NCBI GenBank assembly: GCA_033032865.1
Contig: JAWHQI010000170.1
Coordinates: forward strand, 5,593,501-5,657,500
From: Dactylorhiza incarnata
Taxonomy: Eukaryota > Streptophyta > Magnoliopsida > Asparagales > Orchidaceae
Length of the DNA: 64,000 bases
Direction of reading: 5' to 3'
Under the pieces are notes generated by a model. It was not told the origin of the DNA and did no database searches. It saw only the letters and a list, made by a program, of their open reading frames with translations. Shown here in pieces: positions 24,501 to 36,445 of the stretch (the first letter of the stretch is position 1; every line of letters begins with the position of its first letter). The position numbers and the translations under genes are program-made.

Positions 24501-27500
24501 CATGCTTGTAATAAAAGCAAGCTTATTATCTTGAAATGACTGTTTTTTGTTTGTATATGGGTATTCCAGTCTTGGGTTACAGGTCTTATCCAGTTAAATG
24601 TTTGGTAGTGCAATTTCGATGCTAAGGAGCTCATGTCAATTGAATTTTTTAATATATGTGATCATTTGTTTTGTTTTTTTCCATCATTTTATAGCTATCT
24701 ACTATGTTCAGCTAACTCGTACATTTTCCCTCCTTTGAGCTCTGTAAATGCTCAGGAGCTAAATATCTGTGACTCTCTGTTCATCTCCTCAATTCAAGAA
24801 CTTGCACGAGTCCCTGAACAATATGTCAATAGTCAATATGCATCCTCTTTCTTTTATTTAAGTTGCAATGGTTCTCAGTCTGCATGATTTTCTTTTTAAT
24901 GCCTCTGCAGGTAGAACAACTGCATAAGATTTTCAAGCTCTGTGGTTCACCAAATGATGATTACTGGGGGAAGTACAAACTACCACATACAACCATTTTT
25001 AAACCACAACAACCTTACCCTCGGTGTGTTGCTGAAACATTTAAGGATTTTCCTGGACCAGCTTTAGCACTAATGGAAGTGTTACTCTCCATAGATCCTA
25101 CTGATCGCAGGACTGCAGAATCTGCGTTAAAGAGTGATGTACGTAAAATATCAACCCTTAATTCATTTTTGTATATTATTGTAAGAAGGATCTGTGATTT
25201 TTGGGTTGGTATTTGCTTTGTTTAATGATTTAAGTTGATAGTAGTTGAATTGACAGGTTGACTTTTTCTCTCTTTTGTTGAAGTAATCAACTTTTTATAA
25301 CAATATTAATAGAACTATTGAATTAATTGTGATTGGTGGTTGAGCCTAGTCGAAAAGATTAATGTTTGCAAATAACTCATATTCAGGTTAGCAGCTTACC
25401 CGAGTAAGGCTTACTAGATAAGTAAATGGGTCAAGCTTGAATAACATCTTTCAGCTCATAGAATAAACCTGAATAAGAGCTAGCCAGAGTATCTAGTAAG
25501 AGCTCAATATATTTATATAAACATGTTTATACGTATGCATGAGTTCATTTTAGTTCATGAGTCATGAATTTATTATTAAAAACTGTTTAATATACTTTAC
25601 AATCATGGACAACACATTTTAAGTTCAATGAAATTCGGAAAAAAATGTACCACTGAAATCACAAACACTGTATCATGGAATCCAAGCTATCAAAAGAAAT
25701 TGTAGATGCAACTGATGGTTATCAATCTGGTTTGTTGTTTGTGTTCAGCCCTTGTCCCGCTTGATGATAAATGGGTTCAACGGGGACGAATCTTTTAACC
25801 TTGTTAATATATTTAAAGTTGTTCCTGTCCGGCCTGATTGTTAATGAACCAAGTCGAAGAAGATCAAATTCGTTCATGTTCAGCTAGTTTACACTGTTAT
25901 TTGAACTCGCAGTCAAAGCTAAAACTGGAGGATACAAATAGAGCATTATTTTCTTCTTCACTTTTGCCACCGCAAGGATGATTCCATAAAATACATTGTA
26001 ATTCATTTATAATAAGACTATGAAGTTTTATGCAGTGAAAATTATAATCACCTTTAGCTCTTAGCCCAATTATTTTATTAGGCGGCTTCTGTCTTGTTTC
26101 TTTTTAAATTTCAGCAGTTCTGCAGCTTATTTGTTTTCCTTTACTGTATATCCTCTGCTATTTTGCAGGGATAATATGCTAATCTATTTATTTTCCTCGC
26201 AGTTTTTTACAGAAAATCCCCTACCTTGTGAACCTTCAACCTTGCCCAAATATCCTCCAAGCAAAGAGTTTGATGCTAAAATTCGGAATGAAGAAGCTAG
26301 AAGGTGCACTTTCTCTTTCTAATATTACCAAAGTCAGTCTATATAACTTATTCATATAAGTTAGTTGTTAAGCACAGTTAAATGAACATCAATGATGTCT
26401 GAGGATTTGAATTTCATGCAATCACAGTCATCCTTGTGCGACTTTTAAGATATAAAGAAAGTTAAGAAAAATGAATTAAAAATTAATTCTTTTATTTGTT
26501 TGCAAGTCAAGATATAATTTAGGATGGAAAGAGAAAAAAAAGGAGAAAAAGCTTAGTTACCATTTAAATTTTCTCTTCAAGCAAACAAATAAAAGGCAGC
26601 CCCGTGCACAAAGCATCCCCACGCAGCGAGGGTCCAGGAAGTGTCCCACCACAAGGGTGAAATGTAGGCAAACCTTACCCTGCATTGAAGCAGCCTCTTG
26701 CAAAAATGCAGGGTAAGATTTGCCTACATTTCACCCTTGTGGTGAGACCCTTCCCCGGACCCTCGCTGCCCGGGGATGCTTTGTGCACCGGGCTGCCCTT
26801 TATTTGTTTGCTTGAATAGAACATTTAAATGTTAACTAAGCTTTTTCTCCTTTTTTCTCTTTCCATCCCGTTGTAAGTCGGGAAAAATTACTATTAACCA
26901 AGGGTCACCTCCTTTATATATAGGAGTGATCAAATACAGGAAAAAATAAAACCCAACATAAAACATGACACACTAACACTCCCCCTCAAGTTGGCTTGTG
27001 ATGTCTGTCAAACCCAACTTGGACATAATGTTTCCAAATGCTCTAAGACTCAACCCCTTAGTGAGGACATCTGCCAGCTGTTGATTGGATGAGACAGATG
27101 GAGTGCTCACAACTCCACTCACTATGTTCTCCTTGATGAAATGTCGATTGACTTCAACATGTTTAGTGCGGTCATATTGAACTGGATTGTGCGCGGTGCT
27201 AATGGCTGCCTTGTTATCACAATATAGACGGATGAGACCCTTGTCTTGAATCCCAAGTTCAGACACAAGGGACCGAATCTACATTCCTTCACATATTCCA
27301 TGGGCATATAGCTCTGAATTCAGCTTCGGTACTGGACCTGGCAACCACCTATTGTTTTTTACTTCTCAAGGTTACCAGATTTCCCCCAACCAGAGTACAA
27401 TATCCAGAAGTAGATCTCCGGTCATCAACTGACCCCACCCAGTCAGCATCTGTGAATACTTCAATGGTTAATTCTTTGTTGGGAGAAAACAAGATGCCAC

Positions 27501-30500
27501 GCCCATGAGAGGTTTTAAGATACCGAAGAATCCGGTGGGCAGCATCCAAGTGGTGAGATTTTGGAGAATGTATGTATTGACTAATAACTCCAACAACGTA
27601 AGATATATCTGGGCGAGTATGGGATAGGTGGATGAACCTCCCTACAAGTCGCTGAAAACCATTGGTATCTGCAACAACTTCTCCACCATCCCTCCCCAAT
27701 CTATGGTTGGCTTCACTCGAGGTGTCTGCAGGTCTACACCCACTCATTCCCGTTGTTTCCGGTAGGTCTAGGATGTACTTCCTCTGGGAAATAAAGATGC
27801 CGTGCTTGGATCTCAACTTCAATGCCAAGGAAGTACTTGAGGTTCCCAAGATCCTTTACCTCAAATTCACTAGTCAATCTAGTCTTCAGATTTTTGATCT
27901 CCTCCATGTCATCCCCATTTATGACAATATCATCCACATAGATAATCAACGCAATCAGTTTGTCTTGCCTGTGTTTTACAAACAGGGTATGATCGACATT
28001 GCTCTGAGTATACCCAAATATCATCATGACTCTTTGGAACCTTCCAAATCAAGCCCCCGGAGATTGTTTAAGGTCGTATAAAACCTTCTTCAGTCTGCAT
28101 ACCTTTCCATCAGATCCCTTAGAGGTAAGACCCGGAGGTCAGCCTGCGAGCGGTGCGGTTTGAGCCCAAACCGAAACCGCACCACAGGGATGCGGTTTTT
28201 GACCAACCAAAACCGCACCGCACTGAAACCGTGCGGTGCGGTTTCGATTCGATTTGGTTTCAATTTGGTGCGGTTTGCGGTCGGTTTTTGCGGTGTGGTT
28301 TCGGTTTTTCACTGATTTCTTATCCCATTCATTTTTAGACATTTAGTTATCATTTGACGATTAAAATAGTTATCCCTCTGAATTAAGGGTAATCTCACAA
28401 GAGATTCATCGAGTGCACTACCCTCAATATCAACTACAAAGCAAAGAAAACATTATCATTGATATTAACCAAGTACTGACAAGAATATCAACATTTCTTA
28501 CATTCAATATCCCTTAACACAAATTAGATCCTTGTTTAGTTGTTTTAGATCGGATGCAGAACAAGGCATTATCAAGTGCATGAAAAGTATTTTCAGGAAA
28601 GTAAAAAATTCAAAACACTTACAGGAGAGTAAAACTTCAGCTTTGAATCTTGACATTCCTTCAAAATCAGCTCCTCCATTGATGTTAACAGCACAGCAGT
28701 TGACACAAGAACAGAGGTCCGGAGATCTCCTCCCTTCCGGCAGCGGCGCACGGACGCAGTCAGCAACTCAGCAATGGGCCAATGGCGGGTTGCGAGTCTT
28801 GCGACAAATGACAATGACACTATGACAGTCTGGCAGAGAGACAGAGAGGGAGGGAGGATTGAAGAGGAGAATAGGAGATGGAGATTTCAGGGGATCTGGC
28901 AAAACGAGGGCTAGGGCTTGCCGAGGGGGCAGCAAATACGTCGACGTCGTTGAGTAGCGACCAGATCTGAAAAAATACAAAGCAAATATGGTTTTGTTTT
29001 GGAGTACACGGGTAACACGGCAAAGTGACAAACCTCAAACCGTGACTCCGTGAGAGTACATGCGGTGCGGTCCAAGACTTCCAGCGGACCATGACCATTG
29101 GGACCAAGACACCAATCCCTAGCAGGCAAGCAGGCACACGGTTGCACTGCACTAAATTATAAATCATAATTTACAGTGCGGTGCGGTTTTTACGGCTTTT
29201 AAGAACTGAAAACCGCACCACACCAATAAACATGCGGTTTTCAGACTAGCAAAACCGAACCGCACCACACCCGATCGGTGCGGTTTGAAATGTAGTGCGG
29301 TGCGGTGCGGTTTGGTGTGGTTTTTGGTTTTTCTGTGCAGGCCTACCCGGAGGCAGAGACATATAGACTTCCTCTTCCAAATCCCCGTGGAGGAAGGCAT
29401 TCTTCACGTTCAACTAGTTGAGACTCCACTCTTTGCAGGCCGCACAAGTGAGCAAAATTTTAATGGAATTCATCTTTGCTACGGGAGCAAAGGTTTCCTG
29501 ATAGTCAATCCCAGTCGTCTGGGTGTATCCTCTGGCCACCAACCTAGCCTTGTAACGGTCCACAAGACCTTGGGAGTTCTGTTTCACCAAAAAATTTCAT
29601 TTACATCCAACCACGGTCTTGCCTTGAGGAAGATAAACAAGATTCCATGTGCGATTCTTGTGCGATTCTTCTCAAGAGCCATCATCTCTTCCATCATAGC
29701 TTCTTTCCACTTTTGGTGCCCCAGAGCTTCCTGCCACGAGGAAGGGAAGGATATGGAAGACAGAGAAGTGACAAAGACTCTATGCATGGATGACAAAGAA
29801 TCATAAGTCACATAATGAGACAAGGGATGATGAGTGGAAGCACTGTTACCTTGGAGACCAGTAGGCGGAACAGGCGTTGGCTCTGGTATGGTGTGCGATA
29901 CCTGATTGTTTGTGCCCCTTCGTCGACGAGTATAAACCTGCAAAGGAGTAGGGAGAGTGGGCAATGCCAGAGGCAGAACACCAGAAGGAAGAACATGTTG
30001 ATATGGAGGAGAAATATGTATATAAGAATAAAGAGAGAGTTCACTTCCATGGTACGAGTAAAAATAAAACCCAACATAAAATACGACACTAACACATCCT
30101 AAATTATATCTTGACTTGCATATTTTCTGTTCTGCCATTGACCAATAAGGCAGATGTCATTTTCCTTAAGGGATGATGAGTGGAAGCACTGTTACCTTGG
30201 AGACCAGTAGGCGGAACAGGCGTTGGCTCTGGTATGGTGTGCGATACCTGATTGTTTGTGCCCCTTCGTCGACGAGTATAAACCTGCAAAGGAGTAGGGA
30301 GAGTGGGCAATGCCAGAGGCAGAACACCAGAAGGAAGAACATGTTGATATGGAGGAGAAATATGTATATAAGAATAAAGAGAGAGTTCACTTCCATGGTA
30401 CGAGTAAAAATAAAACCCAACATAAAATACGACACACTAACACATCCTAAATTATATCTTGACTTGCATATTTTCTGTTCTGCCATTGACCAATAAGGCA

Positions 30501-33500
30501 GATGTCATTTTCCTTAAGGGATGATGAGTGGAAGCACTGTTACCTTGGAGACCAGTAGGCGGAACAGGCGTTGGCTCTGGTATGGTGTGCGATACCTGAT
30601 TGTTTGTGCCCCTTCGTCGACGAGTATAAACCTGCAAAGGAGTAGGGAGAGTGGGCAATGCCAGAGGCAGAACACCAGAAGGAAGAACATGTTGATATGG
30701 AGGAGAAATATGTATATAAGAATAAAGAGAGAGTTCACTTCCATGGTACGAGTAAAAATAAAACCCAACATAAAATACGACACACTAACACATCCTAAAT
30801 TATATCTTGACTTGCATATTTTCTGTTCTGCCATTGACCAATAAGGCAGATGTCATTTTCCTTAAATTAGAGAAAAGTATAATTTATTTTTTAAATTTTG
30901 AAGTTGTGGGCATTATTTCAAAGTTGATACCATACTTGGGAAAACTTTCAACTTCATCTAAACATCAGTCTAAACCTGTTAAGTTTCTTCTTTTAGGACA
31001 TTTACTTCTATACAAAGGTTCTGAAATGTTTTATATTTAGAATCAATGGGTTTTGAACTCATAGGTAAAGCTTTAGATTCTGAAATTTTAGAAAATTCAC
31101 CCGGTTCTGAGTGTTGGGCAGTGAATTTTGAACATGAGCAAAAAATGTGAGTTGCCGAGATGACAATACTTAGGTGGATGTGTGGACACTCGAGATTGGA
31201 TAAAATTGGGAATGGATGTATCCAGGATAAGACAGGAGCGACGCCAATTCTCGAGAAGATTCGAGAAGCCCAATTAAGATGGTTTGGACACGTACAAAGG
31301 AGACCATTAGAGGCACATGTTAGGCGTTGTGAGAGTTTAGCTACTAGGCATGTTAAACGGGGGAGGGGTAGACCAAAAAAGACTTGGAATGAAACTATAA
31401 GGAAAGACTTGATGTACTTGGGCATTAGTGAGATTATGACTAAAGATAGGGCGCAATGGAGAAAAATGATCCATATAGCCGACCCCACTATGGTGGGATA
31501 AAGGCTTGAGTATTGTTGTTGTTAATGATGACGACCCGATTCAGTCTTTGATTTCAGCATGTTTTTTAAATATATTATATATGACTTAATCTATACAAAT
31601 GATTATATTATTTAACATATTTTATGTATACTCTTAGATTGTATATTTTAAAAATCTATGATGTTCTATAAACAAATATATGAGGTTGACATGGTGATTG
31701 CACAAGAGTGTGGTGGGGTGCTGCAATTGGATAGTTTTGGTTGGAAATGTTACTAAACCAAGGAATCCAATCACATTCTCCAAACCATCAAACAACCAAC
31801 TTTTTGTTTCACTCATCATTTATATCAACCAGAATAATACGTTGGTATGGCTTAGCCAAATGTATGCAATTGGCCAACATAATAATTTGCTTGATGTCAA
31901 GGACTATAAATGTTCACATGTATTCTATCCACTATATTATCGATGATATTTTATTCTACTACAATATTAATGATGTTGGGGTCACTTGATGTCGGAGATG
32001 GTCGCCAGATTCTTTTCACCTGACTACAGTAACAACAATCTATTGGTGCATTTGGTTATTGTGCGTTCATTCATCCACATGAATGCTTTTTCATGAAAAT
32101 TTTTAGTGAATGACAACCTTTGCATTTTATACTCTCTAGTTACCATAATAATATTGAATCAATTGCAAAGAAGAAGCTTTGGATGCACCGCTCCTGGCCA
32201 TTCTCTTGTTATTCCTAGCTGAACTTCTTTCGGCCCAATCCAAGCTTTTTCTCTCGGTCCAAGCCAAGCTTTTTCTCTCAGCCTTAACCTTCACTCTAGT
32301 TGAACCGTCTCATTGTGCTTTGAGTATTGCTCCAGGCGAACTATCCTTATGTGGTTGTAGTTTTGCTCTAATTTAACTATCTTTTCTTGCTTCTTCCTCC
32401 GTTGGACTCCATTCTCAAGTGTAGAACACCAAGATCATTCTCCCTCCAGCGAGATCCATGGTCAGAACCATCTTTCCGATATTGCGTTGTCTTTCGTAGT
32501 TGTAAAACTTCTGATTTTGGTTCACACGAGCCATTATTATCCCAAGCCAAGTTTTTTCTCTCGGTCCAAGCCAAGCTTTTTCTCTCAGCTTTAATCGTCA
32601 CTCCAGTTGAACCATCTCATTGTGCTTTGACTATAGCTCTAGTCGAACTATCCTTATGTGGCTGTAGTTTTACTCTAATTTAACTATCTATGCTTGCTTC
32701 TTTCTCGGTTGGCCTCCATTCTCAAGTGTGGAACACCAAGATCATTCTCCCTCCAGCGAGATCCATGGTCAGAACCACCTTTCTGGTGAAATTGTGTTGT
32801 CTTTCGTAGTTGTAAAACTTCTGATTTTGGTTCACACGAGTCATTTTTATCCCCTGCTCGCCAACCCGCCGAACTGGCGTCATCAGTTCTTCTGTGAGAG
32901 GAGGAATTGACTTTGATGAGGGAGATGTATTAAATGTTACCGACCACAAAAAGTACCTAAGCAAGTACTTGCAACATAAAATGACGCATTAACTAAAATT
33001 ATATATGCTAAAGTGAAGGCGAGCTATACTTGGATTCTATTCCCATTATCTTGTGATGGCTGTTATTGATCTAATCTCAACCTAAATTGACACTTTGTCA
33101 ACATCTGCTCAAAGCCCTTCCTTTTGATCTCTGGTTGAGTTAAGTCTAGGTGCAGTTGGCTCCTTCCCATCTTTATTCAAGCTAAACCTAGTTTTTTAAA
33201 TTGAATCTGGCCTAAAAAATGATTCTATTTTCAAGCTTCTAAGATGAATTCTGTATATACATAAATATATGTGTACATGCACTCCTAAATGTATATACAT
33301 CTCATTCCAATCTCGAGCCAATGTGATTCAATCCTAGCTCAATTCGAGCAGGAAGCTAATTTGATTTTCAAGCGATCTTCGATCTTTCACAACTTAAGTG
33401 CCCAAGTACTTCCGCTCACAAGTTATGCGAGCATTGCTAGTGCTCTGTCTGCCAGTATTGACTTTTGGTCGACACCAACAGAGAACTCTATTTTGACCAT

Positions 33501-36445
33501 TTTATTTTCGAAACTAGCCGAAAACAGGCTGAAAAATTGTCTTTTTTGACACTAGAGAGATTTCCACAAGTTTACTTCAAGAGATGGATGCCATCCTTGA
33601 ATATGTTCTTATATTTTTTGCTGTTTAGTTGTTCCTGCTGATAATACTTATATTGTGTTGATAGGCAAGGCTCTAATGGAGGCAAGGCGCAAAAACCTGA
33701 ACAAAAAACTAAAGCTTCTCATGCACCCGATACCAATCCTGAGTTCCCCGCAGCCATTAAGGTCATGCTCTATCCCACGTAGCAACACATTTCAAAATAG
33801 CTGTTTAATATTAGGTTTTTTTTACTGATATATGTGGTCAATAAATTTTCACATTTATTGATATACCATCCAATTCTTTGTAATTATTATTGATGTACCA
33901 CCATAATATTGTTAACTAGTATAGAACTGAAGGTGTTGAGGGTTAGATATTGCAGGGTGGTATGCCAATAGTTATGAAAATGTATTTGCATATCACTAAA
34001 TGGTAAGGTTTATGATGATGTACTAGTAAAAATCCCTTGGTATTATCGTTTAATTTACCGGGGCATCCCCTCTAATTTTGCATAATTTCACTGACCTCCC
34101 CTATTTCTTTCAAAATTACCAAAGCCTCAGGTTTTTTATTTTTGTACATGTATGTTAACAATGTAAATTTAGAAGGGTGTAATTATGCAAAACTAGAGGA
34201 GAGTTTTTCTAAATTTGATTGAAATCCTCTTTTTTCTTTGATAGCAGAAATGGCATGGAAATGGTAATTTTAAGAGGAGTGAGTCATTCAACAAGCGTCA
34301 GGAGCAAGCTGCCTGTAGATTTCCAGCAGAACCGCCAAGGCTGAGCTCAGGGGTTCTGGAAGAATCTGAATTTTCTCAAAGGCGTAATGCTCTTAGAATT
34401 TCGCAATCGGGGCCTTTGGCTAGTCGAGGACAGCGAGCTGCGACTATGAGAAAGGACGACGATCTACTGAAGCTGGCAACAACTGCGAATATACCAGCCC
34501 TTTCTAGTTTAGTGGCAGCAAGTAGAAATGCTCTTGTAAATGGCAGTGGAAAATTTGATTCTCAATTAGAAAATACTACTCCAGGTGGAAGATTGTCTGC
34601 GGTTCGTAGAAAGGAGGAAGAAAGGGACGGCTACTTGAACCAGCCTGTGGTAAGTATTTTGATTTTTTTTTATTTAGTTGCATGTCCATATGATGCCACT
34701 GTTTTTTTTTCAACTAATGATTTGAGAAAGTGGAGGGGAGCCTTGGCGCACCGGTTGAGGTGCTGCCCTGTGACTTTGAGGTCACGGGTTCGAGTCCTGG
34801 AAATAGCCTCTTGCAAAAATGCAGGGTAAGGTTTGCCTGCATTTCACCCTTGTGGTGGGACCCTTACCCGGAACCTCGCTGCGCGGGGATGCTTTGTGCA
34901 CCGGGCTGCCCTTTTTTAATGATTTGAGGTAGTAGTAGTGTAATTTACGCATTAATCGGATGGTTTCTTATTCGAGATTTTCCAAATATTTTTGTGATAC
35001 CAATATTTTATTTATCATAATATAAGAACTATTCCTTTCTTGTCTTTAATGTGATTCCTGATTTTGATTCCTTATAAAAAAAAGATCTTCCATTCTTTTC
35101 TATTAGTCCTACTTGCTCCAATTTTTTCATTATTGTTATACAAAGGATTATTTTGATTATTTTTCCCCCTAACGTTTTGGATTTTTGTATGAATAACTTT
35201 AGGTGTTGTTTGGTTTTTTTCTTGATTTATAACAAAAGAAATGAAAATGAAATACTTTATAGCTGGAAATACTTTATAGCTGGAAATACTTTATAACAAA
35301 ATAAATGAAAATTAAATACTTTCGTGATTTATTCTATTATCATTTACTTTTTGTTTTTCTCTTCTCATCTTTCTCCTACTATATACTTTATAGATGCCAT
35401 TTAGAAGAAAAAAAGTTATATTTTTCATTAAGTTTGGTTATTGTAATTTTATGTTATTTGCAGATTCTTATTGTTTGATTTGATAATTTATTTAATTGTC
35501 ACTGATAATCGAGCAAAGAAAAAAAATGCAGAAATCATGTAATCACCCAACACACGAATATACACATGGTTCGCACCTCAAAATTAAGACTATGGGTCTG
35601 TTTGGCGTGGCGTTTTTACTAAAGCGAGTTTGAACAAAAATGCCACCGTTATAAAATATATGTTTGACATGACAACGATTATGACCCCCGTCAATGAAAA
35701 AAAAACTAATTTTGAACTTAATAGTGGATGGAGTTCCTTAGGTGAGGTCGGGCGATTACGAACAACGGTTCATAACCACCGCGTTCATGACCGCCACCGC
35801 CGTGCCAAAAATAAGACTATGTCGGGCCTCCTCTATGCTGAATTAGGGTTATAAAGAAGCAAAAAGAAAGTGATGTCTCTTAGTTCCCTTGCCCTAAGCC
35901 CAACTACTAGTGGAGTTTCTAGTATACTCCATTGATGTAGATGAATTTCCCAAAATGCCCCATATAGGAAACTCCAGAAGAATCTGAAATAAAATACACT
36001 GTTGATCATTCTAATATTACATTGCCTAATATGACATTAAACCCAATGCATTACCATTTGATAAATGAATAACATTATCAGTTTTATCTAACTAACACTT
36101 CAATGTAATAAATATAATCTGATATCATATTATTTCACCGAATTAATATCTTCACAGCACCAAGTCCGGAAGGGCAAGAAAATACACTACTCGGGGCCGT
36201 TGTTCCACCCGTCCGCGAACGTAGACCAGTTGCTGAAGGATCACGACCGTCAGGTCCAGGAGGTGATGCGGCGTGCGAGGATCGATAGATCAAAGGTCAG
36301 GGGCGGCCAGGCGGGTTCCAGCCTCAAACCCCACAATATCGGTGTTGCTCCGGTGTATCCGTCCAGCCGTAGCTCCGTCATCGTCTTCACCACCAGCCGT
36401 GGGGCCCTGCAGCAGCAGCAGCAGCAGCAGCAGCAAGGTCTCTGA
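21547..36445 (+). CDS. CDK-like Ser/Thr kinase, plant CRK/IBS1 type (At1g18670/At1g54610-like), 8 coding exons
   Basis: Coding exons: 21547-21975, 23707-23991, 24127-24444, 24911-25138, 26203-26303, 33665-33761, 34248-34649 and 36158-36445. All have GT/AG borders and all phases match, giving about 715 residues. MGCICAK at the start offers Gly2 for myristoylation and Cys3/Cys5 for palmitoylation, so membrane attachment is likely. The kinase domain follows: IGQGTYSNVY glycine loop (144-153), VALKK with catalytic Lys167, HRDIKGSN (260-267), DFG (280-282) and a CDK-like WYRPPELLLG. The cyclin-binding helix reads ESVRFMAREI rather than PSTAIRE, as is usual in this group. The long basic C-terminal tail is family-typical and ends in nine Gln. 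Relatives are membrane-associated CDK-related kinases; the Arabidopsis IBS1 member takes part in defence priming. Borders were chosen by eye; exon 7 could start 3 nt earlier. Confidence 0.9.
21976..23706 (+). other. Intron 1 of the kinase gene
   Basis: 1.7 kb, AT-rich, starts gtaaga and ends ttgcag. It separates the membrane-anchor exon from the kinase core. I see no transposon or RNA gene in it. Confidence 0.8.
26504..26868. repeat. Long palindrome made of two head-to-head Au SINE fragments plus flanks
   Basis: The left arm holds an antisense Au SINE 3' part (ggcagcccCGTGCAC... from about 26596). The right arm holds the sense version (ctcttgcaaaaatgcagggt... to gggctgccc, about 26697-26806). 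The symmetry continues outside the SINE: ggatggaaagag...aagcttagttaccatttaaat on the left mirrors atttaaatgttaactaagctt...ctctttccatcc on the right. The outermost part of the right arm (taaattatatcttgacttgca) is found after the Copia element, at about 30107. The palindrome therefore has arms of about 185 bp and is split by the Copia insertion. The 5' SINE part with the Pol III boxes is missing from both arms. Confidence 0.8.
26979..29950 (-). pseudogene. Copia RT and RNase H remnant, interrupted by a hAT-like element
   Basis: On the minus strand the order is a pre-RT linker (about 29940-29640, with WQEALGHQKWKEAMMEEMMALEKN), the RT N-terminal side, the hAT-like insertion, then LIIYVDDIVING (about 27940, the YVDD site), RT C-terminal side, and RNase H (TDADWVGSVDDRRSTSGYC; CDNKAAISTAHNPVQ at about 27210). 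Several frame breaks are present. It is transcribed against the host kinase gene. Confidence 0.8.
28139..29345. mobile_element. Non-autonomous hAT-like DNA transposon nested in the Copia RT
   Basis: 1207 bp flanked by the 8 bp direct repeat cccggagg (28131-28138 and 29346-29353). The ends are short imperfect inverted repeats: TCAGCCTGCGAG on the left and, read inward from the right, TAGGCCTGCACAG. Both termini are packed with tgcggt/accgca motifs in either orientation, such as 'gtgcggtgcggttt', over about 200 bp (28150-28310 and 29170-29330). Dense subterminal repeats bind the transposase in hAT elements. I see no transposase ORF. Confidence 0.75.
29822..30865. repeat. Tandem triplication, units of 346/348/348 bp
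   Basis: Copies begin at 29824, 30170 and 30518 with gggatgatgagtggaagcac and end in cattttccttaa. The units are nearly identical; the first lacks one 'ac'. Each unit contains the end of the Copia pre-RT region, the right LTR end and about 75 bp of the old flank (from catcctaaattat), so the triplication happened after the Copia insertion. Confidence 0.95.
31145..31521 (+). mobile_element. 5'-truncated LINE 3' end (RTE-like clade)
   Basis: One open stretch (31160-31501) encodes the C-terminal end of a LINE reverse transcriptase: MCGHSRLDKI, LRWFGHVQRRPLEA, RGRGRPKKTW and DRAQWRKMIHIADPT. It closes with a tail of attgttgttgtt (about 31513-31524), the (TTG)n type of 3' end used by plant RTE elements. 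It lies in intron 5 in the same direction as the kinase gene. Confidence 0.85.
32236..32853. repeat. 307 bp tandem duplication
   Basis: The block starting at ctctcggtccaagccaagc (32251) recurs at 32558 with many point differences. Shared pieces include ccattctcaagtgt, gatccatggtcagaacc and cttctgattttggttcacac. It has no coding signature and is an old duplication inside intron 5. Confidence 0.85.
34727..34916 (+). mobile_element. Full-length Au-type SINE with target duplication (intron 7)
   Basis: 190 bp from aaagtggaggggagcc to gggctgcccttttt. It has a tRNA-like head with an A-box-like ccttggcgcaccgg (about 34740) and B box ggttcgagtcc (34788-34798), followed by the Au body 'gcaaaaatgcagggtaagg' and 'gtgcaccgggctgcc'. 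The 12 bp taatgatttgag is repeated at 34715-34726 and 34917-34928. The 3' end is a short T run, as in Au SINEs. Confidence 0.9.
35594..35817. mobile_element. MITE in intron 7 (same family as 45264-45492)
   Basis: About 224 bp between gggtctgtttggcgtggcg and caccgccgtgccaaaaataagac. The interior shares gaacataaaagtggatg-like, ccttaggtgaggt and ggttcataaccaccg segments with the copies at 45264 and 39065. The flank taagactat is repeated on both sides (35585-35593 and 35812-35820), so the exact end is uncertain (3 bp tat or a longer duplication). Confidence 0.65.
36410..36436 (+). repeat. CAG trinucleotide run encoding nine Gln
   Basis: Eight CAG codons and one CAA near the C-terminus of the kinase, just before Gly-Leu-stop. 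It is a coding microsatellite and likely length-variable. Confidence 0.9.

Larger units (their letters stand above)
26869..30103 (-). mobile_element. Internally deleted Ty1/Copia element in intron 5
   Basis: The minus-strand 3' LTR is 26869-26978 and ends in CTAACA just before the polypurine complement ctccccctcaa. The right end is ...ctaaca at about 30103. The 5 bp catcc lies on both sides (26864-26868 and 30104-30108) and fits a target duplication. Internally only the RT/RNase H half is present: integrase, protease and gag are gone, and the part just upstream of RT joins directly to the right LTR. The two ends match only in their last 40 bp or so, so the right LTR is partial or diverged. 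Confidence 0.7.
26304..33664 (+). other. Intron 5 of the kinase gene, 7.4 kb, built from nested mobile elements
   Basis: It runs from gtgcac to ttgatag and interrupts an Arg codon (phase 2). It contains the SINE palindrome, the truncated Copia element with a nested hAT-like element, the 348 bp triplication, a LINE 3' end and a 307 bp duplication listed separately. The remaining AT-rich parts (30870-31140, 31530-32170 and 32860-33660) hold nothing I recognise. Confidence 0.8.

Noticed and set aside
34740..34800. Possible tRNA gene (A- and B-box-like words)
   Set aside because: No cloverleaf can be formed; it is the tRNA-like head of an Au SINE with a 12 bp target duplication.
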